Source: Campanula takesimana (lineage: Eukaryota > Streptophyta > Magnoliopsida > Asterales > Campanulaceae). Taken from it: 64,000 bases of DNA. Position 1 is the first letter of the stretch. Every line of letters starts with the position of its first letter. The stretch lies in the NCBI GenBank assembly GCA_026119855.1, contig JAOWBW010000386.1:186001-250000 (forward strand), written 5' to 3'. Below the pieces are notes generated by a model. It searched no databases. It was not told where the DNA came from and worked only from the letters and a program-made list of their open reading frames with translations. Shown here one piece after another: positions 33,536 through 45,227 of the stretch. A program made the translations under genes and the position numbers.

Positions 33536-34104
33536 TGCAACAACCCAATTGGATCTTGGAGCGCTTCATCAGCCTTCTTTGGTTCAATTTGAGAGATAAA
33601 AGCAGTGTAAGCATCAAAGTTTGTAGCTCTCCTTGTACGAACACCAACTTGTAGATCACCGATGATATTAGCAATTGGGTGACCTCTAACTTCACGAATT
33701 TCAGGAGGTAAGTTAGGTTGAGTCGTAGAAATTTGAAGGTCTTCAATTGGTACATCTTCACCAGATTCAAAGTCATTGAAATTTGGGGGTTGAACTGGCT
33801 CAGAATTGAAATTTGGGTTTACACCAGATGCAGCAGTAGAAATAGGCGCGTGAGAGGAATCATGAGGCGCATCATTTGAGTGAGGCGCAATAGATGATTC
33901 ACCAGGCGCATTATACATTGAATTAGGCGCATTTGATGTAGATGGATTTTCTTGTGTTGATAGATTCTGATCTTGAGTGGGCGCAACATAAATAGAAGCA
34001 CCTGTATCATTTTGCTCAATAGAATCATCAGCAACATTTGGAGCCAAATGTGGCTCAAGGAGAGAATGTTCATCAAATGTAACATGTACAGATTCAACTA
34101 TCAC
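33487..34104 (-). pseudogene. Copia-2 integrase tail to RT linker
   Basis: Same frame as the integrase ORF at 34276-35385, from which it is separated by a TAG (34276-34278, probably a tryptophan TGG changed). It covers the end of integrase (F-V-G-Y-A-K-H-S-K block upstream of the ATG), then a disordered linker. In it five GGCGC words (33845-33932) are each read as Ala-Pro, and the region R-T-R-R-A-T follows before RT. It ends in a wrong frame after a one-base loss in an A-run near 33545. Confidence 0.75.
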
Positions 34105-34275
34105 TAATGTAGTTCTATTAAAAACACGAAAAGCTTTAGAGTGTTTGGCATACCCAACAAAAATACCTTCGTCGGCTTTGGCATCGAATTTACCTCTATG
34201 TTCGTTTCCGTTGTAGAGGATATAACATTTGCAACCAAATATCTTGAAGAATGCAATGTTGGGAGTTCTACCACG

Positions 34276-35385
34276 CTAAAGTTCATACGGAGTCTTGTTG
34301 TGAAGTTTGTTGATGAGGGAACGATTTTGAGTAAAACATGCAGTGTTGATAGCTTCTTCCCAAAAGTACTTAGGCAATTTAGCTTCAGCTATCATCGTCT
34401 TTCCCGCTTCAATCAACGTTCTATTCTTTCGTTCAACAACGCCATTTTTTTGAGGGACTCCGGCGGTTGAAAAGTTGTGATCTATCCCATGATCTTCACA
34501 ATATCGAGCAACACCGTTGTTCTTGAATTCTGTTCCATTGTCCGATCGAACACTAACGATGTCATCTTCTTTTTGGGTTTGGAGCAGTCGAAATAAGGTA
34601 GTGAGAATATCATAACAATCATCTTTTGTAATCATCATCTCTACCCATGTATATCTTGAATAATCATCCACCACAACTAGAGTATACTTGTTTCTTCTAA
34701 TACTTGCGGTGGAAACTGGTCCAAATAGATCAATGTGAAGCAGTTGCAAACATCTTGTAGTTGAAGGATTTGACTTGCTTGAAAATGACTGCTTCGGTTG
34801 TTTGCCAAGTTGACATGCGGCGCACTTTTTGTCATGATGATCAGCAACTTTGGGAAGTCCTTTGACAAGATTATTCCTGCTGAGTTTAGATAGATACTTG
34901 AAGTTCAAGTGACTTAAGCGCTTGTGCCACAGCCAACTATTTTCGTTCACACTTTTTGCTACAAAACAAAGATTAGTACTAGAGTTCATACTATGGAAAT
35001 CAATAATATAAATATTTGTCTTACGATATCCCGTGAGTAAGATAGCTCCAGTTTTGCCATTCTTGATAAGACATTGCGTTGAAGTGAAATGGCATTCTAA
35101 TCCTTTGTCGCAGAATTGAGATATGGATAATAAGTTGTGCTTGAGCCCTTCGACGAGTGAGACTCTTTCAATGCACACTTTGTCTTTCTTGAGCTTTCCA
35201 TATGCTACAACTTGACCTTTGTTATTATCGCCAAATGTTACGGAGGGACCTCTTTCTTCATGGACATCTTCTAATAAGGATTCATCTCCAGTCATGTGTC
35301 TTGAACACCCACTATCGAGAATCCATTCATAATTTCTAGCATTTGAAGATCCAGCCATGAAACAAAGAACCTGAAATATAGACAT
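34276..35385 (-). pseudogene. Copia-2 protease and integrase core
   Basis: Retropepsin W-I-L-D-S-G-C-S near the start (residue ~21-28), the Copia pre-integrase HHCC finger (W-H-K-R-L-S-H ... C-A-A-C) and the integrase core with D in H-I-D-L-F-G-P, D in S-D-N-G-T-E and E in N-G-V-V-E-R. It stops at an in-frame TAG at 34276. A frame change also separates it from the Gag extension ending at 35423. Confidence 0.85.
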
Positions 35386-35422
35386 TTAAGCAGGTCCCCT
35401 TTATTCCTTTTGGGTCCTAGGG

Positions 35423-36760
35423 TTAGCAACTTTTGACAACCCACTCTTGCTTGACCTTAGGATTTTTACGTCCTTTGGCATTGGGAGTGAATCTCAAAAG
35501 GCATTCCACGGCCTTGTGTCCTGAACAATCACAAACGGAACAATGATGAAAGCCACCAATCACGTGAGTTTTCACAAACTCTTTACTTTTCTTGGGGATG
35601 GCATTCTTCTTTGGGTCAGATGGACTAGCCTTAACAAAATCTTTCTTTTGAAATTTTGGAGCGCTTGTTCTTGGAGGGCGCATAGGGCTAGGAGGCGCAC
35701 GGCGATGAGGCGCGTGGCTCTTAGGAGCATAATGAGCACTCGGAGAAGGAGCGTGCCTATTTTCAAGAATGATTTTGCTAGGAGATGGTTCATTTGTAGC
35801 TATATCTTACCCATTAGCTTTCCCAAATTGCTTCGTTGGGTAGACATAATGGAATGTTTGTCTCTTGACTTTTTCCTGTCCTTTACCCATTGAATTAGAA
35901 TGTTTTTCCTTGGGAATTTCAAAAGTTTGTTGGTTGGTAAATTCACTATCTCTTTCAGCACAGACATCACATTTAAAGTTGTCACTAGTTGATGAGAATC
36001 CCAAGCCAGTTTTATCACCACTGACTTTTTGGGACTCAAATATATTCTCCATAGTGACACGAGAATTGGACCACTCATTTGTAATCTTTTTAAGATCAGT
36101 AATTTGAGCAACCAATTCATCGTTTTGAACTTTAAGAAGTGAGTTATGTTCTGTTAGAAAAGTGTTTTTAACAGTAAGAGGAGTCATGCTCTTTATCTGC
36201 TCCTTAAGGAGGGTGAGTTCAGATTTAAGTAGAGATTTCTCGGTCTTAAGCTGGGAAATATCATCGCATGATAGTGCTAAAGCTTCCTTCATACTATCAA
36301 ATCTAGTGATTACCTTTTCAGCCTTTTTGAACAATTTTTCTTGTTCAGCAATCACTTCATCATCATTGATTTTGGAGATTGGAGCAGTTGGTTCAACCTG
36401 TGGTCTAATGTATGCTCCGTTTCTCAATTTGTTCCTTGCTCCAAGATCACATCGTGAGAATAGCAATCCACCATCGTTTTGAGCCGGAGTGAGAAATCCT
36501 TGTTCAACGAGCTCACTGATGGTTGGTCCTTTCTTCTTTTTCACTTCTTGAAAACCTGCAGATTTCTTGATAGGTTTATTCAAGGCATTCATATCGGGAA
36601 CATCCTTGGAGAAGTCATCATCAGAATCATAAGCATCAACTTCATCATCATTTGCCATCAAACAAACGAGTCCATCATCGGAATCTTCATCGCTCTCATC
36701 GGAGTCTGTTTCAATCCAAGTGTTGTGCTCATTTGCTGGTGCTTCTTCTTCAGCAACCAT
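35423..36760 (-). pseudogene. Copia-2 Gag C-terminal extension
   Basis: Acidic region, long coiled coil (about residues 150-230 of this part), a C-x2-C motif, then an Ala-Pro-rich and basic tail with a further C-x2-C-x4-H-x4-C knuckle at about 35500-35540. It shares its frame with the gag ORF at 36815-37849 and holds one in-frame TAA (35807-35809). Such an extension between the zinc knuckle and protease is typical of Sireviruses. Confidence 0.7.
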
Positions 36761-36814
36761 TCCCTTGTGACGAGTGAACTTGGGAGTGAATTTGGGAGTA
36801 TGGCTGCTCTTCTT

Positions 36815-37849
36815 CTACATATATTCAAATTTGGGGATCGGGCAGCTTGATGCAAAATGTCCGGGTTTCCTGCAGTTAAAACAAACAAGATCTTCTTTTC
36901 TTTTTGAATCACTGCTCCTTGAAAACTTTTGAGGAGCTTTGCTGGTAGATCCTTGAAATTTGTTGGTTGAGCCGGGTCTTGAGAATTTTCTGAACTTTTG
37001 AAATTTTTTCACAAATAAAGCGAAGTCTTCATCATCCATGTCTAATAGCTCAGAAGTAGAAATTTTGGGATCGGAGCTTTTCTCATCTTGTACAGGCGCA
37101 GGAGTAGGCGCAGGTGTAGGCGCAGCTTCTCTGTGCGCCATCATAGCCATAGATTTTGACTTTCCTTCAGTTTCGCTGATTCGTTGGAGTTTGAGTTCGT
37201 AAACTTTGAGATTTGCATATAGGTTCCTTAAAGTCCAAACATCTAAGGTTCCAGCGTCTTCAAGAGCGCTAGATTTATGTAGGTATCTTGATCCAAAAGC
37301 TTGTAGAAAATTTACATTCAAATCTTTGTTGGTAAACTTCATGCCAAGTGAAATACATAGATTGATAATTTCACAGTAGCGTTCATAAGTTTGCCTTAAG
37401 TTTTCACCGGGGAGTTGAGAGAAATTGTTGAATCTCTTTTGTACTTCGTATTTCTTGTTCTCCTTGCAGACAGTGTCTCCTTCAATATGCTCTTCAATAG
37501 CATCCCATAGCTCATTTGCAGTAGCACAATGCATGACTTGTTGTTTCATAGCCGTGCTTAGAGTGCTTAGAAGAATGTTTCTTGCTTTGCCATCATTTGC
37601 AACTCTTCTAATTTCTTCCTCGGTCCATTCTTCCCTTGGTTTGAGAACTGTAGGTTGGGCAGCGTTGGTGCGTGGATTTGGATTCGCCTTCATCGGAATA
37701 TAAGGTCCATAAACGACGGTGTCATGGAGCCTTTCATCGATAGAGTTGAGATGAGTCAATATGCTGAATTTCCACACGTCAAAATGATCTTCATCAAAGA
37801 CCGGAACGTGAGTGTAGTTTGCAGTTGCCATAGGTTTTGAGTTTGCCAT
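36815..37849 (-). CDS. Copia-2 Gag, N-terminal part
   Basis: 344 codons from the ATG 75 bp inside the LTR. A Copia Gag (UBN2-type) domain spans about residues 15-220, with E-L-W-D-A-I-E and L-R-Q-T-Y-E-R-Y. Then a linker whose A-P-T-P-A-P-T-P-A-P run is encoded by GGCGC words (37094-37126), and a C-F-N-C-R-K-P-G-H zinc knuckle near the end. The frame is closed by a TAG (36815-36817) but continues without shift downstream, so the stop is either a mutation or a read-through site. Confidence 0.85.
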   Translation of the reverse strand: MANSKPMATANYTHVPVFDEDHFDVWKFSILTHLNSIDERLHDTVVYGPYIPMKANPNPRTNAAQPTVLKPREEWTEEEIRRVANDGKARNILLSTLSTAMKQQVMHCATANELWDAIEEHIEGDTVCKENKKYEVQKRFNNFSQLPGENLRQTYERYCEIINLCISLGMKFTNKDLNVNFLQAFGSRYLHKSSALEDAGTLDVWTLRNLYANLKVYELKLQRISETEGKSKSMAMMAHREAAPTPAPTPAPVQDEKSSDPKISTSELLDMDDEDFALFVKKFQKFRKFSRPGSTNKFQGSTSKAPQKFSRSSDSKRKEDLVCFNCRKPGHFASSCPIPKFEYM

Positions 37850-37909
37850 TTAGAATCGGCACCCAAGCTGTTAAGCTTGAAAAACGAAAAGTGTTTTATA
37901 AAGGTGTTT

Positions 37910-37921
37910 GCTCTGATACCA
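37910..37921 (-). other. Copia-2 primer-binding site (initiator-Met tRNA)
   Basis: TGGTATCAGAGC on the minus strand, two bases from the LTR. Confidence 0.9.
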
Positions 37922-37923
37922 CT

Positions 37924-39384
37924 TGTTGGTCCCAAAGGGCAACAAGGGTATGAAAAATAGCTAGAGGGGGGGTGAATAGCTGTTTTAAAATTCTTTTCGT
38001 ACCCTTGATTAACTCAATTGCAAATGCGCACTTTATCAAATAAGCGTAATGAAATGCGCCTAAGTGAGTGAGTGAAATGCACAGCGGAATTTAGTAATGA
38101 AAATAGGCGCAAAGTGATAAAGGGAGCGCAACACACACACTAAGTATTTTGGCTCAAAGTGAGTGAAATAAGGAACTAAGGCAAATGATATAACAATCAC
38201 AACACAATTCAGTTCAATCAATCTACAATGAGTAAACAAGCAAATAGTGAGTGAAAATAATAACTTGAAAGAAATGACAAGATAATCACACAAGCTATTT
38301 GGAGAGGTTCGATCAATGAAAGATCTACGTCCTCTACCAAGATGGTTAGTCTTGGATTTCTAATGGAGATCTTATATAATGAGTGAGTGTTACAAATTAC
38401 AATGTTTGAGCTTATACACTAACTCAAGATCTATTACTATGAAAGAACAAATCCAAAACAATAACCGGGGTATCTCTTAAAGAAGAATCTAAATGATTAA
38501 TCTTTGAAGAGGTGCGTGTGTGTTCTTAGTATCAAGGCTCTTTATATCTTTGAGATGGAGAGCACGAGAAACTAAAGTGTTAAGGCTTGAAGATCTGGGC
38601 TAAGGATGAAGGTATGAAGATGTTCTTGAGAAATCTGGAAAAACGAAGGCAATCTTCAAATCTTCAACAAATGCTTAGAGAGAGAAATTCTTGAAATTCT
38701 TAGCAAAACTCAGCAACTTCAAAATGTTGAAGTTATGGGGTATTTATAGTGAACTTCAAAAAACTAGCCGTTGGAAATCCTTGTGGATAAGATGAGCTGT
38801 CGCTCGTTGATTGGAGCATGCATATATTATGGCCATTTTGACACTCAACATAAATGTGACCGTTGTGGACACGTGTCAATAGATTAGGCGCATATGCATC
38901 TTTTAACCACTGTTGGATCATTGGCGTAATTTGAATTCTCTTCAAGTCTTCGAGTCTTCAATAAATCACTGAGTGTTGAATAAACACTTTGAGGCGCGTT
39001 TGAGCCAAGAGGCGCATTGAGCCAACAGACGCACATTAATTGTGCGTTTAAATCAAGGGGTGCAGAGGCGCGTAACATAGCTTATGAAGAAATCCTTATG
39101 CGCGCGCTCTAAATGGCGCATGGCGCGAATGTAGAAGGCGCGTGGCGCGTGGCGCAGGAGGCGCATAAGCGCGGCTCAAACTCACTGAGTGATTTTTCTT
39201 GAAACTTGATCTTCTTGCCCTATTTCTAATCCTATTCTATAACAATGGACAATTTAAAAAATGAAGTATAAATACTTCTTACATGTGGGTCTAAAGTCCA
39301 TGAAATAAAACTTAGGTGATGGATCAATCAAATCTAATAAATCCTATTACATTAAAACTGAGATATGTGTGGGCATACCCAACA
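37924..39384 (-). repeat. Copia-2 5' LTR
   Basis: 1461 bp and near-identical to 26860-28317. TATA box at 38741-38748 (minus), word array at 38991-39173. Confidence 0.92.
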
Positions 39385-39389
39385 AAAAA

Positions 39390-39966
39390 CTTTGACCAAA
39401 AACCTTGACCTTAGACCTTGGACCTTTTGGCTCTCAATCTCACATTCTCCAAAGGATTTCTCCAAGTAATTCAACAAGAAGTGTTTGAAGTCTCTTGAAG
39501 TCTAGGTAAAGCTCTTTCTTTCTCCTTCTCAACTTCATCTCTTTTCTCTTTCTTTTCGTTTTATCAAAGTGCGATCACCCAAATCATTTTGGGACATGAC
39601 TCTAATGATCACCTCATCTCGTTGAGGTTGGTTAAGGAGTTATCTCCTACATTCCAAACTCTATTTTAAAACCCCTTTTTATGATTTAAAGAAGAAGAAG
39701 AAGAACATTTATCATTCATGTAGATTTTGATCAAGCAAGACCAACTTTAGTTGGGCAAGATGGGTGTTTCGGTACTTCCCATCTCGTAATTTAACCCCCG
39801 AACCTCAAAAACAAGGAATCTCTGTTTTCGTAATCAAACTTAGGCTATTATCAATAGGTTTTTCTTATGTTCCTCAAAACATAGGTGGCGACTCTAAAAA
39901 CAAGTTAGACACCCTAGGATAATTCACCGCTCTAGCCAAGTTGTGGGCTTTCCCGGGGTATCTACA
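39390..39966 (+). repeat. Gypsy-2 3' LTR, right part
   Basis: Resumes at ctttgaccaaaaacc after the second aaaaa copy and ends tctaca. Matches 13080-13656. Confidence 0.92.
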
Positions 39967-39984
39967 ACCTTCTCGGATGCAAAC

Positions 39985-40215
39985 ACTAGTATAGTTAACT
40001 AATACTATTAATAGTAATAGTTAACTAATATATTAATTATTATAGTTAACTAATACTATTAATAGTAATAGTTAACTAACATAGTAACTATAATAGTTAG
40101 CTAGTACTATTAATAGTAATAGTTAACTTGTATAGTAACTATTATACTTAACTAATACTATTAATAGTAATAGTTAACTTATATCATAACTAATATTATG
40201 AGCTTATAGTATTAG
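39985..40215 (+). repeat. AT-rich tandem repeat (agttaactaatactattaat units)
   Basis: About four ~58-bp units, each containing 'tactattaatagtaatagt' and a variable ttaactat-type half, hence a dimeric ~29-bp period. The units are strongly self-complementary (attaat/agttaact). Confidence 0.8.
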
Positions 40216-41158
40216 CTAATAATGAGAATATCAAAAGTCACATACATTTAGGATGGTGATGATGTGCCTTCACACAAATGAAGTTTTAACCTATGTTTAT
40301 CTATGTGTCAAAACCATAGCCCTCTTCACTAACTTTAATATATATATGTAAATTTTTTACTGATTTATGTTAATATAAGTATTATTTAGTATGGTAACTA
40401 CAATTTTATTTATTTTGATTTTTATATATTAAATTTATGCATAAGAAATTATACATATTTTCTTATTTATTAATTTTCTCTATTTAGAATTAATTACTTT
40501 TAAAAAAATGGAAAAGTAATTTATTTCTTTCTCAACCCTTTAACTTTAAGAATGTGCATTATACCTGTTAAAGATTGAGTCAACTTCAAACTAACTAATT
40601 TGTTGATCACGTGCTCAACACATGGGGAATAACAATATTTTTAACGAATTTTGTTAAAAAGCCCTTGTTGGAAAAAATAATAATTCGCATTTGAGCCCTG
40701 ATGTGGAAATAAAATACATAAACATCGGGGTTCAATAGAAAGACCCTAAAAATTTCAGGCCTTAAATTGTAATTAACTCTTATGATATTTACTGTTTAGA
40801 AAGGGTTATTGGTTAAATATGTGGGGTGGGACGGATATAAAATTTATATATTTTGTTATTTATGAGTTGTGTAGTTTTAGGGGGATACATAAAGAGATGA
40901 TTTGTGTAGACAGATGAAATGTTTAATAAAATTAGGAGAAATGATTTATTTAATCGCACTTAGAAGAAATGATAAGTTCTCATTTTTCATTTTTGTAGTA
41001 TTGATATTTATTTTTCTTAAACGTCAGGAGTTAACTTAGATTATAATAGTAAAGTCAGGAGTTAACTTAGATTAGAATAGAATTTACTCCCACTGTCAAA
41101 ATAAATGATTAAATTTTATTGGTATTTGCGTTTGATTAATAATAAATTTTAACAATTC
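40216..41158. other. AT-rich intergenic debris with a degenerate MULE terminal repeat
   Basis: No ORF. Around 40545-40790 the order of blocks (cttcaaactaactaat, cacgtgc..acacatg, aacgaatttt-gttaaaaag, catttgagccctgatgtgg, aaattgtaattaac) matches a decayed right-hand TIR of the MULE family at 41231 and 45230. It is a possible lone TIR. Confidence 0.45.
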
Positions 41159-41166
41159 GGTCATTC

Positions 41167-41170
<4 letters not shown>

Positions 41171-41204
<34 letters not shown>

Positions 41205-41209
41205 AAGGA
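41171..41209 (-). repeat. Short poly(A)-type insertion with 12-bp target duplication
   Basis: A c, ~32 T residues and gaagga lie between two exact copies of ggtcattcatgc (41159-41170 and 41210-41221). On the minus strand this is tccttc followed by a poly(A) tail, the appearance of an extremely truncated LINE/SINE-type retroposition. Confidence 0.6.
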
Positions 41210-42187
41210 GGTCATTCATGCTTTAAAAAAGGGTTAATGACAATTTAGACTCTAAAGTGATATACCACCCTTCCAAACGAACGTTTATGTTTGTTTTTTT
41301 CGCCAAATCAGACCTTGATGTGAAAAATACTCGCCAAATATGGCATTTTTTACGGAATTCGTTAAAAAGCATGTGTCATGCACATGACTAACAAAATTGG
41401 TTAGTTTGAAGTTGAATTTCTTTCAAGGAGCTTAAATGACATATTTTAAAACTGAGGTGAAAGCTAGACAAAAAAAGGGGACAAACAAACCAATTCTTTA
41501 TTGGTAAAAGTCTTATTTTGGTCGTTGAACTTTTGGTCATTTTCAAATGTCATCTCTAAATTTTTTGTTTTACGAATATCATCATTTAATTATGGGTTAA
41601 TTGTAATTTAGACCCTGAAGTACCATACCACCCTTCCAAGCGAACCCCGATGTATTATTTTTGTCAAATCGGGTCTTGATGTTTTTAAAACTCGCCAGTT
41701 AAGGCCTTTTTGACGGATTTCGTTAAAAAGTCAGTTATGTAGCATGTGCCATGCACGTGACTAACGGAATTGGGTGACTTTGAATTGATATTAGCTATTA
41801 AGGGGTTAAGTGAAAATTTTGAAACTTAAAGGATTAAAAAGTATTAATATATAAGCAATAAAGAAATGTATAATTTTATTCTTTTCATGGCAAAAAAATA
41901 CTCTCTCTTTCCCTAAATGAGTATCCATTTTCAAGAAATCTTTGTCCCAAAATGAGTGTTCTTTTTTATAACACAACTTTGTACCTAAACATATTTTTTT
42001 CGAATTTTTTTTCACCGATCACTTTATACTTGCAAAACTAAATGTTTGGAAATAAGATTACGAGATAATATATGAATCTTTGCCACCAAATTGTACAAAG
42101 AGTTGAGATTTTCAGATGTCCCTTAAAATAAAATTTGGACACTCATTTAGTGACAGAGGAAGTAATTTTTTTATTATTATTTAAAAT

Positions 42188-44085
42188 TGTAACGCCCCGA
42201 AATCCGGACCCAAACTTTACGGGTCCAAAGTCCGGCCACGTCACCATTCACAATTCTAAAACCACAAAACACTCTTAAATAACACTTTTGCTATTATTAT
42301 TTTTCTTCATAAACAACTGTACATAACATTCTCAAACTCACTTACTACAACCCGAAAGATACAATAACAGAGCCTGAAAATCATATCTAAAATACTCTGT
42401 GAACATTTGCTAATGCTTCTCCAACTGTCTCAAATCTTTCTATTATTACCTGGAAGAAAAAGAGAATGAAAGGGTGAGCGAACAAAAGCTCAGTAAGTTC
42501 ATATACAACCCCTCCGGTTACTAAGGAGGAGTTGACCTGAAGGAATATCAACGAGTACGAAATAAAAAAGGAAATTCAAACGCTTTAACAAAATTTCAAA
42601 GGTTTTAGAAATTTAACAGAACAGACTCGAGCAATTTAATTACCTACAACCGTCCCATACCGTTTGTAGATAACTAAATTACTCACAGATATTATGGAAT
42701 TCCAAACGATGACAAATTGATGCAAAAAGACTCGAATGATTTAACTATCTATAACCGTCCCATACCAGCTATAAATAATTAAACCACTCACATATTTCAG
42801 AATTTCAAAGGACTGATGACTGAACGAAACTAACTCGAGAGATCTAATTATTTACGACCGTCCCATACCAGCCGTAAATAACGAAACCCCTCACAGATTT
42901 CATGATCACATAAGTGGTCTAATGACCTTTTCAAACCTAAATTCCCCGAAGGGACAAATACTCCGAAGAGCACACAAAATTACCCCGCAGGGTCTAAACA
43001 GTGAATCCGGATCACCCCACCACTCCTCTTGAGCAGTGAACAAAGTTGCCTTTTCAGGCCAAAATCAAATAAACCCCGTTGAGACGAGTTGTCTAACTTA
43101 AGTGATCATTGATAGGATCTCAAAAACTTATTTTCACATCAAAAATCTCATTTGTTTCAAAATATAAAATTTAACGATCTCAACAAATTTACGAACTGAT
43201 GAAACGAAAGTCACGAAATTAGCAAACGAAATAGCAAAGGATTATCAAATGACGGTAACCGAGGGATTCAAAGCAAAGCACTGACGCGAGGTCAGCCCAT
43301 ACGTATCAAAGAACGAACATCGCCAACAAAATATGCGGAAGCCTAATAATTAAAACGGTACACGAACCAAATACCTAAAAAGAGGTATAATCCCTTACCT
43401 TAAAATCGCTAAAATCAGATCAACCGTATGCTGCTGCTAGCCAATTAATTTTCCATTCTCCATTCAAATACTAATATACACCTTTTGACTTTTACCATTA
43501 ATTGATCAACCACACCTATGCTCTCTGTCTCTGCACTGAATTTTCAAGTAACATACACATGAATACTTATCTCACTTCTTTACTTCCTTTAATTGACTTA
43601 AAAAAAAATGATTAAAGAACACATACCTAACAAGTAATAAAAATATTCACCAATGTCATCTTGACCTCTCGGCATGGCCATCCCTTTCTCTCTGCTGTGT
43701 TTTCTCTACAGCCGCAGCAACTACACTTTTATTCCTTTGCTAATTCTAATTGTCTTCTAACTTAGGTTTAGGGTAAATACTACCAATATGTCTTTTTATT
43801 TAAATATGTCAAGCCCAACAAATTAATCTAATCATAATTTATTTAGTTGGCCCAAATCATATTACTATCACAATAATGACCACTATAATTAGTTATCCAA
43901 CAGGCCCATAAAACAATTACACTACTAACTTAATACCCAAAATTAACTTAAAACCTAATTAGCATAACTTGCACTAAGGCCCCAATGTAAATAATATGTT
44001 TTTCCACTAATCATTTTGTTGGTCTAAAAATCCCAAAATATAAATTAGTCCCAAAATACCATACTTGAATTTTTGGGGTATTACA
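42188..44085. mobile_element. Solo LTR of a Gypsy-type element
   Basis: 1898 bp starting TGTAACGCCCCG and ending ggggtattaca. It is flanked by the perfect 5-bp duplication aaaat (42183-42187 and 44086-44090), with no internal region. It was formed by LTR-LTR recombination after insertion in the inner MULE. The TGTAACRCCC start is usual for plant Tekay/Del-type LTRs. No ORF. Confidence 0.88.
42605..42905 (+). repeat. Three ~108-bp tandem units in the solo LTR
   Basis: Each unit has aacCGTCCCATACC or gaccgtcccatacc, ctcacaga/catatt, then gactcga-type joints. Units are 80-85% alike by eye. Confidence 0.75.
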
Positions 44086-44090
44086 AAAAT

Positions 44091-45227
44091 CAATTCATTT
44101 CAAAAAAATAATCTTAATTAGATATAATGCACCTTTTTTTTAATAAATAATTATCTATTCATAATTGCCAAAAACTTATTGAATTATCAACACCACTACC
44201 AACACATAAACAAAAATAATAATATTATGTAACCATTTACTTCCTTTATTGAATAACTACACCCCTCCCCTCCCCTCCCCCTCTCATCTCACTTTCAACA
44301 CCCAGCGACCTGTCTCCGCTCCCCTCCCCTCCGACCAAACTCCGGCGACCATCTTCCCTCCCAATCTCCGACGATCCCCCCCTTCCCCTACCTCTGGTGA
44401 TTCACCCCCTTATACCTGACATAACAGACTCCCTCACACACTCTCACCGTCGTTGAGATCCGGTTCACTGAGGGCTTTATCGCCACCGTTGACGGCGCCG
44501 GCGAAGTCAGCGCCGAGATCCGCAGGCCCCAACATCGCTATTGCACCATAGCGCCGTTGCTGTCGCCACCACCCACTCTCACTCAGTCCGCCTCCACCCC
44601 CTCAAGGTCATCGCCTCCACCGCTTCTTCATCCGGTTGCAATCCTCAGAGCTAATTTTTGAGTTTGAATCTGGTTTTTTTGATTGATTCTTATGTTTGGT
44701 CGTTGTTGATTGCTATGGTTGTTGAAGATTGTGGTGGTTGTTCATTGTGGTGGTTTGTTGTTGCTGGAGGAGACTCGATTAAATCAAAAACGCAGTAAAC
44801 AATTTGTTGGTGGAGAACATATTTTTCTTTCATTGGATAAAATGGTTAAGAAATTTCTTTGATTTGGGTTCGAATCCATATTTCAAGTTGATTTATGTGT
44901 TGGTAGTGGTGTTGATAATTATGGACTCGTAATTGAGGTGGAATTGTGGTGGTGGTGTTGATGGTAGTGGTGGTGGTGGGTTGGTGGTAGAGGAAGAAAG
45001 AGAGCAGAGACGACGAACTGAGAGGGATAGATGATGGCGGGTAAGGTAATCGCCGGCGTGAGGCGGCGTTCGTTCGCCGGCGATGGCGATAAACAGAGAG
45101 AGAGAGAGGGAGAGATAGGGAGAGAGAGATGACGGCATAGTGATTTTTGGGAGAGAGAAAAGTGGGAGATATAAGTTATATATTTTTGTTCATTCCCCTT
45201 ATTTTTAGACTATGTCATTTATAACCG
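44091..45227. other. Interior of the inner MULE, possible captured gene fragment
   Basis: 44260-44660 is CT-rich, then GC-rich with ccggcga-type codons. One plus-strand frame (about 44435-44660) reads without stop through V-E-I-R-F-T-E-G-F-I-A-T-V-D-G-A-G and ends near a gt-rich T tract. Its composition differs sharply from the flanks, as in Pack-MULEs that carry host exon pieces. I cannot name a donor gene. The rest is GGTGGT and GAGAGA microsatellite-like sequence. Confidence 0.35.

Larger units (their letters stand above)
26860..39384 (-). mobile_element. Copia-2: Sirevirus-like Ty1/Copia with envelope-like ORF
   Basis: LTRs at 26860-28317 and 37924-39384 (TGTTGG...CCAACA) are flanked by aaaaa at 26855-26859 and 39385-39389, inside the Gypsy-2 LTR. 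On the minus strand the order is: LTR, initiator-Met primer site, gag, protease, integrase, RT, RNase H, a spacer, an envelope-like ORF, the polypurine tract agggggagat, LTR. The extra 3' ORF, the coiled-coil Gag extension and the 12.5-kb length fit Sireviruses. The LTRs differ at about ten positions by eye, so insertion is recent, yet the coding region has several stops and shifts. Confidence 0.9.
12650..39966 (+). mobile_element. Gypsy-2: Tat-type Ty3/Gypsy retrotransposon split by Copia-2
   Basis: LTRs starting TGTAGACACCCC and ending TCTACA lie at 12650-13656 and at 26430-26859 plus 39390-39966. The flanking duplication is acct (12646-12649 and 39967-39970; acctt if the first T is shared). 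The internal region holds sense gag-pro-pol, two antisense transcription units and a tandem array before the 3' LTR. By eye the LTRs differ at about 16 of ~1000 positions. That is more than the LTRs of Copia-2 nested within it, so the nesting order and divergence agree. A second RNase H domain and antisense ORFs mark the Tat lineage. Confidence 0.9.
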
